Notes: generated by a model not told the origin, from the sequence alone. 64,000 nt of DNA from Erwinia sp. SLM-02 (GCF_037450285.1 NZ_JAQISN010000002.1:124001-188000); one strand, 5' to 3'; shown: positions 36,483-47,626, numbered from the stretch's first letter. A program made the numbers and translations.

Positions 36483-38204
36483 CTATAACGCCCAGAGATG
36501 ATCGATAATCAACTGCACATTACGGTTGCCGCGAAACTCATTCACATCCAGCTTATAGGCCAGCTCAACGTGCCGCACGCTCGGATCCGGCCACAGAGCG
36601 GTATCGATATTAAACGCAATACCGTCCAGCAGCGGACCGCCGCCCATCGGTTCCAGCATGACCTTGAGATGACGCTCGCCCACCAGCTTTTGCTGCAGCA
36701 GCTTGAACTTGCCGTCAAACGTCGGCTCGGGGAACGCCTGGCCCCATGGACCCGCGTCGCGCAGCAGCTCGGCGGTCGGCAGCGTCAGCTCCTGCGCCAT
36801 CAGCTCACCGTCGCTCCATACAACGCCCTGCAGCGACTCCGCATCAAGCAGATCGGCAACCAGGTCGGCAAAACGCTGGCGGAATTCGTCAAACTTCGCT
36901 TCTTCCAGCGACAGGCCGGCAGCCATCGCGTGCCCGCCAAATTTGATAATCAGACCCGGATTTAACGTATCCAGCCGCTCAAGCACGTCGCGCATATGCA
37001 GCCCGGCGATCGAACGCCCGGACCCTTTTAACGTGCCGTCGCCCGCTGGAGCAAACGCAATCACCGGGCGGTGGAAGCGCTCTTTCAGACGAGAAGCCAG
37101 AATGCCGACCACGCCCTGATGCCACTCCGGGTGATACATGGCGATGCCCAGCGGCAGCGCATCACTGCTTTGTTCCAGGCTATTGCACAGCGCCAGCGCT
37201 TCGGACTGCATGCCCTGCTCGATCTCTTTGCGCGTCTGATTCAGCGCATCCAGCTCCCCGGCCAGCATCCGCGCCTGGCCGAGATCTTCGCTCAGCAACA
37301 GGGCAACGCCGACCGACATATCATCCAGCCTTCCGGCAGCATTTAACCGTGGACCCAGCGCAAAGCCTAAATCACTGGCCGCGAGCTGACGCGCATCACG
37401 ATTGGCGATTTCCAGCAGCGCACGAATTCCGGGGCGGCATTTACCGGCGCGAATGCGGCTCAGCCCCTGCCAGACCAGGATGCGGTTATTGGCATCCAGC
37501 GGCACCACGTCGGCAACCGTGCCCAGCGCCACCAGGTCCAGCCACTCGGCCAGATTCGGCAGCGTTGCCACGCCGCTATCACGCAACCGGGCGCGCAGGG
37601 CCAGCATCAGGTAGAAAGCCACGCCAACGCCCGCCAGCGCACGCGATGGGAATTCACAGTCACTGAGATTAGGATTGACGATAGCATCCGCCGCAGGGAG
37701 CGATTCACCCGGCAGGTGGTGATCGGTCACGATCACCGGGATCCCCTTCTGATGCGCAAGCTCAACGCCCGCGTGGGAGGAGATACCGTTATCCACGGTC
37801 ACAATCAGCTGCGCGCCGCGCGTCGCGGCCTGTTCGACCACTTCCGGGCTGAGGCCGTAACCGTCATCAAAACGGTTCGGCACCAGATACTTGATATGAC
37901 GCCCGCCCATGCCCCGCAGCGCCAGCACCGTCAGCGCCGTGCTGGTTGCGCCATCGGCATCGAAATCGCCCACGATCATAATGCACAGATCGTCAGCCAG
38001 CGCCTGGCGAAGAATATCAACGGCACGATCGATGCCGCTCAAGGAATGGAATGAGTGCAGATTTTTAGCGCCGCGCTCCAGCGCGACGGCGTCTGTCACA
38101 CCACGTTGGGCATAGAGGCGGCGCAGTAACGGATGTAAATCGGCAGGGAGTGCGGCAGCATCCGCCGCCTGACGGCGACGGAGTTCGGTTTTAGCTTTGT
38201 GCAA
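36483..38204 (-). CDS. recJ: RecJ, single-strand-specific 5'-3' exonuclease
   Basis: A DHH-family nuclease of about 573 residues (E. coli 577) acting in RecFOR recombination and mismatch repair. Metal-binding motifs GDFDADGATST, VDNGISSH and TDHHLPG, then the DHHA1 domain with GGHAMAAGLSLEE, are intact. There is no ATG near the family N-terminus: candidates are TTG at 38204, ATT at 38207 or CTG at 38210, right at the dsbC stop (TGA, 38207-38209). I chose TTG; translation is probably coupled to dsbC. The frame stays open upstream to 38363 but runs inside dsbC. Confidence 0.92.
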   Translation of the reverse strand: MHKAKTELRRRQAADAAALPADLHPLLRRLYAQRGVTDAVALERGAKNLHSFHSLSGIDRAVDILRQALADDLCIMIVGDFDADGATSTALTVLALRGMGGRHIKYLVPNRFDDGYGLSPEVVEQAATRGAQLIVTVDNGISSHAGVELAHQKGIPVIVTDHHLPGESLPAADAIVNPNLSDCEFPSRALAGVGVAFYLMLALRARLRDSGVATLPNLAEWLDLVALGTVADVVPLDANNRILVWQGLSRIRAGKCRPGIRALLEIANRDARQLAASDLGFALGPRLNAAGRLDDMSVGVALLLSEDLGQARMLAGELDALNQTRKEIEQGMQSEALALCNSLEQSSDALPLGIAMYHPEWHQGVVGILASRLKERFHRPVIAFAPAGDGTLKGSGRSIAGLHMRDVLERLDTLNPGLIIKFGGHAMAAGLSLEEAKFDEFRQRFADLVADLLDAESLQGVVWSDGELMAQELTLPTAELLRDAGPWGQAFPEPTFDGKFKLLQQKLVGERHLKVMLEPMGGGPLLDGIAFNIDTALWPDPSVRHVELAYKLDVNEFRGNRNVQLIIDHLWAL

Positions 38205-38206
38205 AA

Positions 38207-38908
38207 TCAGCCACCGTTTTTCTGGCTGTCGAGGAATTTCTTCATGTCCTGCGGGCCCTGATAGCCCGGGATCATCGTGCCATTCTGCAGCAGGATTGCC
38301 GGCGTGCCCTGAATGCCAAACAGGATGCCAAGCTTGTACTGCTGGCCGATATCCACTTTGCAATCCGCAGGCTGCACCTCTTCCCCTTTCATCGCCGCAT
38401 CAAACGATTTACGGCGATCGGCGGTACACCAGATGGACTTCATCTCTTTCGCCACCTGCCCGTTCATCCCTTCACGTGGGAACGCCAGATAACGAACGGT
38501 AATACCCAGTGCGTTGTAGTCCGCCATCTGCTCATGTAGCTTACGGCAGTAGCCACAGGTAATATCGGTAAATACGGTGATCACGTGCTGCTCTTTCGCC
38601 GCCTTGTAAACGATCATGTCCTTGCTCAACGCTTCAACTTTCTTTTCCAGCAGCTGGTTAGTAACGTTGACCGGCTGCGCGCCGCTGACGTCATACAGTG
38701 GACCCTGCATAAAGTGCTTACCGTCCTCGGTGACGTACAGTACGCCGCTTTCCGACAGCACGGTTTTGAATCCCGGCAGCGGTGATGGCTGGATTTCCGT
38801 TTGCTGCAGGCCAAGGCGATTCAGCGACTGCTGGATTGCCGCATCGTCGGCGTGGGCCAGTCCAGCGATCGAGGCGACCAGGAAAGAAAGTAACAGGCGG
38901 GTCTTCAT
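38207..38908 (-). CDS. dsbC: DsbC, periplasmic disulfide isomerase
   Basis: A 233-residue protein (E. coli 236) with a signal peptide MKTRLLLSFLVASIAGLAHA, an N-terminal dimerisation domain and a thioredoxin domain with the active site TCGYCRKLH (about Cys115/118). It reshuffles wrong disulfides and is kept reduced by DsbD. A second Cys pair (WCTADR, ADCKVD) is structural in the family. It sits in the xerD-dsbC-recJ operon. Confidence 0.96.
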   Translation of the reverse strand: MKTRLLLSFLVASIAGLAHADDAAIQQSLNRLGLQQTEIQPSPLPGFKTVLSESGVLYVTEDGKHFMQGPLYDVSGAQPVNVTNQLLEKKVEALSKDMIVYKAAKEQHVITVFTDITCGYCRKLHEQMADYNALGITVRYLAFPREGMNGQVAKEMKSIWCTADRRKSFDAAMKGEEVQPADCKVDIGQQYKLGILFGIQGTPAILLQNGTMIPGYQGPQDMKKFLDSQKNGG

Positions 38909-38953
38909 TTTATATCCTTATAGGCTCTCGGAAGGGCCATATTTTTAAATCAT

Positions 38954-39847
38954 TCATGCACGCGGATGATGCTGCTGATGCAGCTGACGCAGACGTTCTG
39001 TCGCCACGTGCGTATAAATCTGGGTCGTCGAAAGATCGCTGTGTCCCAGTAACATCTGTACGACACGCAAATCCGCGCCGTGGTTCAGAAGGTGGGTCGC
39101 AAAAGCATGACGCAGAACGTGCGGCGACAGCTTTTCGCTGTCGATATCCGCCAGTGTGGCGTAATGTTTGATACGATGCCAGAAGGTTTGTCGGGTCATA
39201 TGCTGCGCGCGGTTGCTGGGGAAAAGCACATCCAGCGCCTGTCCGTTCAGCAGCCACGGGCGACCGTATTCAATAAACCGTTCTATCCAGTATATCGCCT
39301 CTTCGCCCATCGGCACCAGCCGCTCCTTGTTACCTTTACCGATCACCCGCACGACGCCCTGCCGCAGGCTGACGTCACTCAGCGTCAGGCCCACCAGTTC
39401 ACTGACGCGCAGCCCGGTAGCGTAAAGCAGCTCCAGCATGGCTTTATCACGCTGCTCGATAGGCTGTTCTTCACCGGGTGCCTGAAGCAGCCGCTCAACC
39501 TGCGCCTCTGAGAGATCCTTAGGCAAACGCTGCGGCAGTTTGGGGGAAGAGAGCAACGCGCTCGGGTCGTCCGCGCGCAGTTTTTCCCGGTAAAGGTACT
39601 GAAACAGACGGCGCATTGCGCTCAGCAAACGTGCCGAACTGCTGGCCTTATACCCCCCTTCCAGCCTTTCGGCCAGGAAGCTTTGCAGGTTAACGCTGTC
39701 CGCGTCCAGCAGCGTCAGCTGATGATGCGCGAGCCAGTCGGTCATCAATCGCAGATCGAGCCGATAGGAGATGACGGTATTTTTCGCCAGATTGCGCTCG
39801 ATCCATAAGGCATCAAGAAACTGTTCAATCAGATCGCTGTCCTGCAC
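38954..39847 (-). CDS. xerD: XerD, site-specific tyrosine recombinase
   Basis: A 297-residue recombinase that, with XerC and FtsK, resolves chromosome dimers at dif. The N-terminal SAM-like domain is followed by the catalytic domain with Arg in YATGLRVSELVGL, HVLRHAFATHLL, LGHSDLSTTQIYTHV (His and nucleophile Tyr). The start is GTG, with GGAGG about 7 bases upstream. First gene of xerD-dsbC-recJ; divergent from fldB. Confidence 0.96.
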   Translation of the reverse strand: MQDSDLIEQFLDALWIERNLAKNTVISYRLDLRLMTDWLAHHQLTLLDADSVNLQSFLAERLEGGYKASSSARLLSAMRRLFQYLYREKLRADDPSALLSSPKLPQRLPKDLSEAQVERLLQAPGEEQPIEQRDKAMLELLYATGLRVSELVGLTLSDVSLRQGVVRVIGKGNKERLVPMGEEAIYWIERFIEYGRPWLLNGQALDVLFPSNRAQHMTRQTFWHRIKHYATLADIDSEKLSPHVLRHAFATHLLNHGADLRVVQMLLGHSDLSTTQIYTHVATERLRQLHQQHHPRA

Positions 39848-39947
39848 GCTATTTCCTCCAGGTCAGGGTTTACGGCGATTATGCCTTATTGTTACCCATA
39901 TCTGGTATTATCGCTGCCATGCCTGAAGAAAAATGAGTTTTACTTCC

Positions 39948-40466
39948 ATGAATATTGGTCTGTTTTACGGCTCCAGCACCTGTTACACCGAAATGGCGGC
40001 CGAGAAAATTCGCGATTTTATCGGCGATGATTTGGTGACGTTGCATAACCTGAAAGATGACTCGCCGCGCCTGATGGAGCAGTATGATTTGTTAATTCTG
40101 GGGATCCCCACCTGGGATTTTGGTGAGCTGCAGGAGGACTGGGAAGCGATCTGGACCGATCTGCCCGATCTCAATTTACGCGGTAAAATCGTCGCGCTGT
40201 ACGGCATGGGCGATCAGGGCGAATACAGCGAATGGTTCCTTGATGCGCTCGGCATGCTGCATGAGGTCCTGGCACCGATTGGCGTCCAGTTTGTTGGCCG
40301 CTGGCCGATTGAAGGCTACGAGTTTACCAGCAAGAAGCCGCTGACCGCGGACGGACAGCAGTTTGTCGGCCTGGCGCTGGATGATGTTAACCAGTTTGAG
40401 CAGACCGATGAGCGTATTGCTCAATGGTGCGAACAGATCCTGACCGAGATGGCCGAGCTGCTTTAA
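39948..40466 (+). CDS. fldB: FldB, flavodoxin 2
   Basis: A 172-residue FMN-binding electron carrier (E. coli 173). The phosphate loop is [11 protein letters not shown] near the N-terminus, with [11 protein letters not shown] and [13 protein letters not shown] covering the isoalloxazine. It is a long-chain flavodoxin; in E. coli it is SoxRS-induced, and I cannot see a clear soxbox. ATG 39948 fits the family; an ATG 15 bases upstream (39933) has a better ribosome site (GAAG) and could add five residues. Confidence 0.94.
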   Translation: MNIGLFYGSSTCYTEMAAEKIRDFIGDDLVTLHNLKDDSPRLMEQYDLLILGIPTWDFGELQEDWEAIWTDLPDLNLRGKIVALYGMGDQGEYSEWFLDALGMLHEVLAPIGVQFVGRWPIEGYEFTSKKPLTADGQQFVGLALDDVNQFEQTDERIAQWCEQILTEMAELL

Positions 40467-40548
40467 CGACCGACGGGCAAATCGTATTCACGTTTTGCCC
40501 ATAACAATCCGCAGGACGAATGGGTGGGTGTCGCTTTTATTTGCGCTG

Positions 40549-40962
40549 CTATACATCATCCGGCTTCCCGGGCATCAGCAGATGCTGCCTCAGCAGACGC
40601 CATTCCGCATTTTCCATGCTGTCGCTTCCCAGCCACAGCCACTCGCGTTTTCCGTCAACAGATCGCAAGGGCAATAAGATCGCCCAGCGGCCAATCCACG
40701 GTTTTGAAACGAGAAACCACCGCCGCTGCCGCCAGCGGAACTGCCCCGAAGACAGCAGCTCGATGGGCCCGGCGCGCGAGAGGATCCGCCGCTGACTGCG
40801 AATGCTCTCCATGAGCACCAGCGTCAAAAGCACTATCCAGAACAGGGTATAGCTACCGGGCCAGGGGATCAGTAACAGCAGCAGAATAATCGCGCCGTGT
40901 ATCAGCAGGGACTGCCACTGTGCAGCCCAGGATACTCTCAGTTCACATCGCCACAGGACCAC
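40549..40962 (-). CDS. ygfX: YgfX (CptA), small inner-membrane protein
   Basis: A 137-residue protein with two hydrophobic segments near the N-terminus (about residues 15-50) and a soluble tail with [20 protein letters not shown]. In E. coli it is encoded with SdhE and has been reported both as a membrane partner of SdhE and as a toxin affecting cytoskeletal proteins. The GTG start overlaps the end of sdhE by 20 bases. Confidence 0.9.
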   Translation of the reverse strand: MVLWRCELRVSWAAQWQSLLIHGAIILLLLLIPWPGSYTLFWIVLLTLVLMESIRSQRRILSRAGPIELLSSGQFRWRQRRWFLVSKPWIGRWAILLPLRSVDGKREWLWLGSDSMENAEWRLLRQHLLMPGKPDDV

Positions 40963-41209
40963 GTTGCTGATTTCTCTCCTGAATCAGTGCCACCATTCGC
41001 CTGAGCTCAGGATCGGCCGGCGCTCCATGGTTCATCAGCCAGTTAAACAAATCGGGATCGTCACTCTCCAGCAGACGAACGAACACCTTTTTGTCACTCT
41101 CGCTCAGCGAATCAAACTCGTATTCAAAAAACGGCATGATCGAAATATCGAGTTCCCGCATGCCGCGACGGCATGCCCAGTGAATGCGTGATTTATTGGT
41201 AATATCCAT
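40943..41209 (-). CDS. sdhE: SdhE, succinate dehydrogenase flavinylation factor
   Basis: An 88-residue cytosolic protein of exactly the E. coli length with the RGxxE motif (CRRGMRELD) needed to attach FAD covalently to SdhA and FrdA. It shares an overlapping operon with ygfX and is divergent from ygfZ across about 210 bases. Confidence 0.96.
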   Translation of the reverse strand: MDITNKSRIHWACRRGMRELDISIMPFFEYEFDSLSESDKKVFVRLLESDDPDLFNWLMNHGAPADPELRRMVALIQERNQQRGPVAM

Positions 41210-41419
41210 GTTACTCAGCGTCAGTTAATCAAACAGGGCCACAGTGTACCCCTTTTTTATCCCGCTGTTGATGCAGCGTTTGTAGCTTGCGAGGCATCAC
41301 GCAAAGCTTGCAGGGTTATCACGCCTTTTGTGCCGCTTTTACCGGAAACAGGTTGCAAAGCGAAGCCGCTCTCTTAACATGAGAAGTATTGTTACTTTCT
41401 TTCAATTCAGGACAGAACC

Positions 41420-42406
41420 ATGCCAAGTATTACGTTTCCGTCTCGCCAGCCGCAGGCCTCCGCACAGCTTCCGCTAACGCTGATTTCGCTGGAAGAGTGG
41501 GCGCTGGTAACCGCTACGGGTCAGGATCGGGTGAGCTATCTTCAGGGGCAGGTCACGCTGGATGTGGCGGCGCTCGGCAACGATCGCCATCTGCCTGCTG
41601 CCCACTGTGATGCGAAGGGAAAAATGTGGAGTACGCTCCGCCTGTTCCATCGCGGAGAGGGGCTGGCCTATATTGTCCGCCGCAGTTTGCGTGATAATCA
41701 GCTGACTGAATTAAAGAAATATGCCGTATTCGCTAAAGTTACCCTCGCCGCCGATGATGAATCGGTGCTGCTGGGTGTGGCCGGTGCGCAGGCCCGCGAA
41801 GCGCTGGCGGAAATTTTCCCCATCCTGCCGGATGCCGACGCCCCGGTCGTTCAGCAGGACGCCACCTCGCTGCTGTGGTTCGACCTGCCCGCCGAGCGCT
41901 TTCTGCTGGTTACCAGTGAAGAGAAAGCCGCCGAGATCCAGCAGAAGCTGGCCGACAAAGCCGCGCTGAACAACAGCGACCAGTGGCTGGCGCTGGATAT
42001 AGAGGCCGGTTTTCCCATTATCGATGCTGCCACCAGCGCGCAGCTGATCCCGCAGGCGACCAACGTTCAGGCCCTGAACGGCATCAGCTTCAAAAAAGGC
42101 TGCTATACCGGTCAGGAGATGGTGGCACGCGCCAAGTTCCGCGGGGCGAATAAGCGCGCCCTCTTCTGGCTGGCGGGCCAGGCAGGCAGCGTTCCGGCTG
42201 CGGACAGCGCGCTGGAAATGCAGATGGGCGAAAACTGGCGTCGAACGGGGACAATTCTGGCCGCCTGCCAGCTGGAAACGGGCGAGGTCTGGGTGCAGGC
42301 GGTACTGAACAACGATCTTGAAGCCGATACGATTCTGCGCGTGCAGGGTGATGAAGGCGGCAAACTGACCATTCAGCCGCTGCCTTACGAAATTACCGCC
42401 GGCTGA
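41420..42406 (+). CDS. ygfZ: YgfZ, folate-binding protein for Fe-S cluster maintenance
   Basis: A 328-residue paralogue of GcvT (E. coli YgfZ 326) that supports certain iron-sulfur enzymes such as MiaB. The invariant K-G-C-Y-x-G-Q-E motif is present as KKGCYTGQE (about residues 226-234), including the essential Cys. It is convergent with trhA. Confidence 0.95.
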   Translation: MPSITFPSRQPQASAQLPLTLISLEEWALVTATGQDRVSYLQGQVTLDVAALGNDRHLPAAHCDAKGKMWSTLRLFHRGEGLAYIVRRSLRDNQLTELKKYAVFAKVTLAADDESVLLGVAGAQAREALAEIFPILPDADAPVVQQDATSLLWFDLPAERFLLVTSEEKAAEIQQKLADKAALNNSDQWLALDIEAGFPIIDAATSAQLIPQATNVQALNGISFKKGCYTGQEMVARAKFRGANKRALFWLAGQAGSVPAADSALEMQMGENWRRTGTILAACQLETGEVWVQAVLNNDLEADTILRVQGDEGGKLTIQPLPYEITAG

Positions 42407-42410
42407 TGTT

Positions 42411-42438
42411 CAGGCTGACCGGCGTGCCGGTCAGCCTG
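42411..42438. terminator. Hairpin between convergent ygfZ and trhA
   Basis: A 13-bp perfect inverted repeat (CAGGCTGACCGGC, 42411-42423, with 42426-42438) follows both convergent genes within 5 bases. There is no T-tract, so intrinsic termination is uncertain. Confidence 0.55.
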
Positions 42439-42441
42439 TGA

Positions 42442-43095
42442 TTACATCACGTAGAGGTAGATCGCGAAGAAGTGGCACAGGCTGCCGCCCAGCACAAACC
42501 CGTGCCAGATCGCGTGGTTGTAGGGTATGCGTTTCGACACGTAGAAAATCACCCCCAGAGAATAAATCACGCCCCCTGCCGCTAACAGCCACACGCTGCC
42601 CGCGGGCAGTTTGGTCACCATTTGATAGAGCACAATCAGTGACAGCCATCCCATCAGCAGGTAGGTCACCAGCGACAGGGCTTCAAAGCGATGGGCAAAA
42701 GCCAGCTTAAAGACAATACCCGCCAGCGCCAGGCTCCAGATCACCGCCATCAGGCCGTGAGCCAGAGGCGACTTCAGCCCCACCAGCAGAAACGGCGTGT
42801 AGGTCCCCGCAATCAGCAGATAAATCGCCGCATGGTCGAGTTTTTTCAGCCAGTATTTGGCCCGCTGATGCGGAATAGCGTGGTAAAGGGTGGAGGCCAG
42901 AAACAGCAGGATCATACTGCCGCCGTAAAGGCTGTAGCTGGTAATGGCCAGCGCGCCGGCGCGGCTTTCAATGGCCTGGGTCAGGAGTAAAACCAGACCG
43001 ATAATGCCAAATAAACAGCCCACACCGTGGCTGATGCTGTTGGCAATTTCTTCGGCCAGCGAATAGCCGCGCGTCAGTATTTTCTGATGAACCAT
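42442..43095 (-). CDS. trhA: TrhA (YqfA), hemolysin III/PAQR family membrane protein
   Basis: A 217-residue seven-helix membrane protein very similar to E. coli YqfA (219). Family residues are ANSISHGVG near the N-terminus, [19 protein letters not shown] and [12 protein letters not shown], carrying the Ser-His-Asp-His-His metal ligands. In E. coli it affects membrane energetics and fluidity. ATG 43095 is preferred over one 10 codons earlier on alignment grounds. Confidence 0.92.
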   Translation of the reverse strand: MVHQKILTRGYSLAEEIANSISHGVGCLFGIIGLVLLLTQAIESRAGALAITSYSLYGGSMILLFLASTLYHAIPHQRAKYWLKKLDHAAIYLLIAGTYTPFLLVGLKSPLAHGLMAVIWSLALAGIVFKLAFAHRFEALSLVTYLLMGWLSLIVLYQMVTKLPAGSVWLLAAGGVIYSLGVIFYVSKRIPYNHAIWHGFVLGGSLCHFFAIYLYVM

Positions 43096-43305
43096 CTTAG
43101 ATCGTTCTCTCCCGGTAATAAGCATGCAGCGACAGGATATGTCGTGGACAATAAAGCATCACCAGCCTAACTGAGAATAATTTCAGAGTACACATGTAAG
43201 CTTAAATAATTCTGTGAAACCATGTAACACACATTCTCCCGTGTACCAGGCAAACGTTTCCCTTAAACTGGTCGCGAACTTTTATCAGAAAATAAGCGAG
43301 TCATT

Positions 43306-43914
43306 ATGTCTGACAGGGTAGCAGCCTTAGATTTCGGTGCGATGACGGAAGTCGTGCAGTTTTTAATGGAATTGGACAAGCTTAAAAGCGTCGAGCGCCG
43401 CACCCGGTTGCTTGATAATGCGCGGCATGAAAACTCCGCGGAGCACAGCTGGCATCTGGCGATGGCCGCCATGAGCCTGGCGCCTTTCGCCACCGAAGCC
43501 ATTAACGTGCCGCACGCGGTACAGCTGGCGCTGGTGCATGATGTGGTGGAAATCGATGCCGGGGACGTACTGGTGTATGATCTCGCCGCACGTGAAGCCG
43601 TACAGGAACAGGAAATGGCGGCCGCCGAGCGCATTTTCGGCATGCTGCCCGCGCCACAGGGCCAGCAGTTCCGCGCGCTGTGGAACGAATATGAAGACGC
43701 AGAGACGGCTGAATCACGCTTCGCAAATATGCTCGACCGGGCGCTGCCGATCATGCTCAACCTGCACAATGAAGGACAGAGCTGGAAAGAGAACGGCATC
43801 CGTCTTGAACAGGTAAAAGCGCGTAATGTGAAGCTCGCCGAGCAGTGGCCGGAACTGTGGAGCCACCTGCAGCAGCACCTCGATAACGCGCACGCCAGAG
43901 GCTGGCTGCTGTAG
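43306..43914 (+). CDS. HD-domain phosphohydrolase (HDDC2/YfbR-like)
   Basis: A 202-residue cytosolic protein of the HD superfamily. Metal ligands are visible in order: ENSAEHSWH, LVHDVVEIDAGD and, further on, FANMLDRALP. The closest functional group is 5'-deoxynucleotidases. It lacks an obvious partner: trhA is divergent and ygfF is convergent. The ribosome site is weak. Confidence 0.82.
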   Translation: MSDRVAALDFGAMTEVVQFLMELDKLKSVERRTRLLDNARHENSAEHSWHLAMAAMSLAPFATEAINVPHAVQLALVHDVVEIDAGDVLVYDLAAREAVQEQEMAAAERIFGMLPAPQGQQFRALWNEYEDAETAESRFANMLDRALPIMLNLHNEGQSWKENGIRLEQVKARNVKLAEQWPELWSHLQQHLDNAHARGWLL

Positions 43915-43939
43915 GCATTCAGCAGGAGATTGCCCGTAA

Positions 43940-44683
43940 CTACCTGCCCCCGGCTGCATCGACAATCGTCCCGGTCACATAGGACGCATCGTCACTTAAC
44001 AGCCAGGCGATAATTCGGGCGATCTCCTCCGGCTGCCCGCCGCGCTGCATCGGAATAGCCGATGCCACGCGATCGACCCGCCCCGGCTCGCCGCCGTCGG
44101 CGTGCATCTCGGTGTAGATAAATCCCGGCCTCACGCCGTTCACCCGCACCCCCTGTGCCGCCACCTCAAGGGACAGCCCTTTCGTCAGCGTATCCATCGC
44201 CCCTTTCGAGGCGGCATAATCCACATATTCACCTGGCGACCCCGTGCGCGCCGCGGCAGAAGATACATTGACGATCCCTCCGCCCTGCCCACCATGATGA
44301 AAGGCCATGCGCTTCACGGCCTCGCGACAGCAGAGAAAACTGCCGGTGACATTGGTGGCAAATACCCGATTGATGCGCTCTGCCGTCAGCTGTTCGAGGG
44401 TGGCCTGCTGAAACAGGATCCCCGCATTGTTAACCAGCGCGGTTAACTGGCCCGGGTGACGATCGATTTCAGCAAACATCGCCATCACCTGCGCTTCATC
44501 GGATATATCGGCCTGAATGGCAAACGCTCTGCCGCCCTGCCGGGTAATCTGTTCCACCACGTCCTCGGCGGCATCAGCGCGCCGGGCGTAGTTAACCGCC
44601 ACCTGCCAGCCCAGAGTGGCCAGCAGCAAAGAGGTCGAGCGGCCAATCCCGCGGCTGCCGCCGGTAACCAGAGCAATATTCAT
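43940..44683 (-). CDS. ygfF: YgfF, short-chain dehydrogenase/reductase
   Basis: A 247-residue Rossmann oxidoreductase, closely similar to E. coli YgfF. Cofactor motif TGGSRGIGRS, NNAG (NNAGIL), catalytic Ser (NVSSAAA) and YxxxK (YVDYAASKGA) are intact. Basic residues after the first strand (NYARR) suggest NADP. The substrate is unknown. Same strand as gcvP but separated by a terminator. Confidence 0.9.
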   Translation of the reverse strand: MNIALVTGGSRGIGRSTSLLLATLGWQVAVNYARRADAAEDVVEQITRQGGRAFAIQADISDEAQVMAMFAEIDRHPGQLTALVNNAGILFQQATLEQLTAERINRVFATNVTGSFLCCREAVKRMAFHHGGQGGGIVNVSSAAARTGSPGEYVDYAASKGAMDTLTKGLSLEVAAQGVRVNGVRPGFIYTEMHADGGEPGRVDRVASAIPMQRGGQPEEIARIIAWLLSDDASYVTGTIVDAAGGR

Positions 44684-44693
44684 TCAACCTCCG

Positions 44694-44724
44694 AAAAGCA
44701 AAAGGGACGACTTCGCGTCGTCCC
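44694..44724 (-). terminator. Intrinsic terminator of the gcvTHP operon
   Basis: The 8-bp stem GGGACGAC/GTCGTCCC (44704-44711, 44717-44724) with a 5-base loop is followed on the minus strand by TTTTGCTTTT, about 29 bases after the gcvP stop. Confidence 0.85.
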
Positions 44725-44752
44725 TCAAGGCTATCACATCAGACCTTCAGCC

Positions 44753-47626
44753 TTATTCGTATTCGCTCATCGGGACGCAGGAGCAGAACAGGTTGCGGTC
44801 GCCGTAAACATCGTCCAGGCGCTTGACAGTCGGCCAGTATTTGTTGGCGCTGCCCGCCGGGAACACGGCCAGCTCGCGGCTGTAGGCATGCTCCCAGCTG
44901 CCCACGATCTCCATCTGGGTGTGCGGCGCATTAACCAGAGGATTATCCTCGGCGGGCCACTCACCGGCCGCCACGCGATCGATCTCGCCACGAATGGCCA
45001 GCATCGCATCAATAAAGCGGTCGAGTTCAACTTTACCTTCTGACTCCGTTGGCTCCACCATCAGCGTTCCCGCTACCGGGAATGACATGGTTGGCGCGTG
45101 GAAGCCGTAGTCAATCAGGCGCTTGGCAATATCCAGCTCGCTGATGCCGGTCTGCTCTTTGAGCGGCCGGATATCCAGAATACATTCGTGGGCGACATGG
45201 CCATCGCGCCCGGTATACAGGATCGGATAGGCAGATTTCAGACGGGTGGCAATGTAGTTGGCGTTAAGTATCGCGACCGAACTGGCCTGCTTCAGCCCTT
45301 CCGCCCCCATCATGCGGATGTACATCCAGCTGATGGGCAGAATTGAAGCGCTGCCAAACGGCGCGGCGGATACCGCGCCCTGCTCGGTCAGCATCCCTTC
45401 GATCTGCACCACACTGTGGCCGGGCACGAACGGGGCCAGATGCGCCTTGACGCCGATCGGTCCCATACCTGGCCCACCGCCGCCGTGCGGAATACAGAAA
45501 GTTTTATGCAGGTTGAGGTGGGACACATCCGCGCCGATGTAGCCAGGCGTAGTGATACCCACCTGCGCGTTCATATTGGCGCCGTCCAGATAAACCTGGC
45601 CGCCAAACTGATGAACGATCTGACAGACTTCACGAATGGTTTCCTCGTACACGCCATGCGTCGACGGGTAGGTCACCATAATGCAGGAGAGCGACTCGCC
45701 CGCCTGTTCGGCCTTAATGCGCAGATCGTGCAGGTCGATATTACCCTGGCGATCGCAGGCCACAACGACCACATCCATACCGGCCATCTGCGCAGAGGCC
45801 GGGTTGGTTCCGTGCGCGGAACTGGGGATCAGGCAGATATTTCGGCCGCCTTCGTTACGGCTTTCATGATAGCGACGGATCGCCAGCAGTCCGGCGTATT
45901 CACCCTGCGCACCCGAGTTCGGCTGCATGCACAGCGCATCGTAGCCGGTCAGCTGTACCAGCCACTGGGATAGCTGGCCGATCATCTGCAGATAACCGGT
46001 TGCCTGCTCGGCCGGGCAGAACGGATGCAGTTCGGCAAACTCCGGCCATGTAATCGGGATCATCTCAGCGGCCGCGTTCAGCTTCATGGTGCAGGAGCCC
46101 AGCGGGATCATCGCCTGATTCAGCGCCAGATCTTTCCGCTCCAGGCTGTGCATGTAGCGCATCATCTCCGTTTCGCTGTGATAACGGTTGAATACCGGAT
46201 GCGTCAGAATCGCGTCTTCACGGAGCATGCCCGCCGGAACAGAACCGCTGTCGCCGCTGACCTCAGCATCCAGGGCATTGATGTCCAACCCGTGATCTTC
46301 GCCCAGCAGGATGGCGAAGAGCGCGGCAACATCTTCACGGCCGGTGGTTTCATCCAGCGTGATGCCTACCGCGTGTAGCGTATCGGTGCGCAGATTCACG
46401 CCGAAGCTCAGCGCGCGCTCCAGCACCGCGGCTTTATCGGCCACTTCCACCGTCAGCGTGTCGAACCAGCTGTGATGGCGCAGGGTCAGACCGCCTTTTT
46501 GCAGTCCGGCGGCCAGAATATCGGTCAGGCGATGGATGCGCCCGGCAATGCGCTTCAGGCCTGCCGGGCCATGGAACACCGCGTACAGGCTGGCGATATT
46601 GGCCAACAGCACCTGCGAAGTACAGATATTGGAGTTCGCTTTCTCACGGCGAATATGCTGCTCGCGCGTCTGCATCGCCATACGCAGGGCGGTGTTCCCG
46701 GCGGCATCGCGGGAAACGCCGATAATACGACCGGGCATGGAACGTTTGTGTTCGTCACGGGCGGCAAAGAAGGCCGCATGCGGGCCGCCGTAGCCCATCG
46801 GCACGCCGAAGCGCTGGGCGGAGCCGAAGACGATGTCCGCGCCCTGCTTACCCGGTGCCTGCAGCAGGACCAGGCTCATAAAGTCGGCGGCTACGCTGAC
46901 CACGATTTTCTTACTTTTCAGTTCACCGATCAGGCTGCCGTAGTCATGCACTTCACCACCGGTACCGACCTGCTGCAGCAGCACGCCGAAGACATCCTGC
47001 AGCTCAAGCACTTTTTCCGCTTTATCGACCAGCACCTCAAAACCAAAGGTTTCCGCGCGGGTACGTACCACATCCAGCGTCTGCGGATGCACGTCATCGG
47101 CCACGAAGAAGCGGTTGGCGTTTTTCAGCTTGCTGACGCGTTTTGCCATCGCCATCGCTTCCGCAGCGGCGGTGGCTTCATCCAGCAGTGAGGCGGAGGC
47201 AATGTCCAGCCCGGTCAGATCCAGCGTGAGCTGCTGGAAGTTAAGCAGCGCTTCAAGGCGGCCCTGAGAAACTTCCGGCTGATAAGGGGTGTAGGCGGTG
47301 TACCAGCCCGGGTTTTCCAGCATGTTACGCAGGATCACCGGCGGCGTCAGGACGGGGGTGTAGCCCATTCCGATGTAGGATTTATAACGCTGGTTCTGCG
47401 CGGCAATCGCCTTCAGCTCGGCCAGAGCCTGATGTTCGGTCAGCGCATCGCCAATCGGCGGCGGGCTGGGAAGCTGAATATCGGCGGGAACAATTGACGC
47501 GATCAGGTCGGTCAGTGATCCCGCGCCAACAGTATCCAGCATGGCGGCCTGCTGCTCCGGCGAAGGTCCGATATGGCGTTCAATAAACGCGCCGTGATGT
47601 TCAAGCTGGCTGAGAGTCTGGGTCAT
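44753..47626 (-). CDS. gcvP: GcvP, glycine dehydrogenase (P-protein)
   Basis: A 957-residue PLP enzyme (E. coli also 957) that decarboxylates glycine and passes the aminomethyl group to the lipoyl arm of GcvH. The PLP lysine lies in [18 protein letters not shown], with the glycine-rich loop after it. N- and C-terminal aminotransferase-like halves are both complete. Last gene of gcvTHP. Confidence 0.97.
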   Translation of the reverse strand: MTQTLSQLEHHGAFIERHIGPSPEQQAAMLDTVGAGSLTDLIASIVPADIQLPSPPPIGDALTEHQALAELKAIAAQNQRYKSYIGMGYTPVLTPPVILRNMLENPGWYTAYTPYQPEVSQGRLEALLNFQQLTLDLTGLDIASASLLDEATAAAEAMAMAKRVSKLKNANRFFVADDVHPQTLDVVRTRAETFGFEVLVDKAEKVLELQDVFGVLLQQVGTGGEVHDYGSLIGELKSKKIVVSVAADFMSLVLLQAPGKQGADIVFGSAQRFGVPMGYGGPHAAFFAARDEHKRSMPGRIIGVSRDAAGNTALRMAMQTREQHIRREKANSNICTSQVLLANIASLYAVFHGPAGLKRIAGRIHRLTDILAAGLQKGGLTLRHHSWFDTLTVEVADKAAVLERALSFGVNLRTDTLHAVGITLDETTGREDVAALFAILLGEDHGLDINALDAEVSGDSGSVPAGMLREDAILTHPVFNRYHSETEMMRYMHSLERKDLALNQAMIPLGSCTMKLNAAAEMIPITWPEFAELHPFCPAEQATGYLQMIGQLSQWLVQLTGYDALCMQPNSGAQGEYAGLLAIRRYHESRNEGGRNICLIPSSAHGTNPASAQMAGMDVVVVACDRQGNIDLHDLRIKAEQAGESLSCIMVTYPSTHGVYEETIREVCQIVHQFGGQVYLDGANMNAQVGITTPGYIGADVSHLNLHKTFCIPHGGGGPGMGPIGVKAHLAPFVPGHSVVQIEGMLTEQGAVSAAPFGSASILPISWMYIRMMGAEGLKQASSVAILNANYIATRLKSAYPILYTGRDGHVAHECILDIRPLKEQTGISELDIAKRLIDYGFHAPTMSFPVAGTLMVEPTESEGKVELDRFIDAMLAIRGEIDRVAAGEWPAEDNPLVNAPHTQMEIVGSWEHAYSRELAVFPAGSANKYWPTVKRLDDVYGDRNLFCSCVPMSEYE

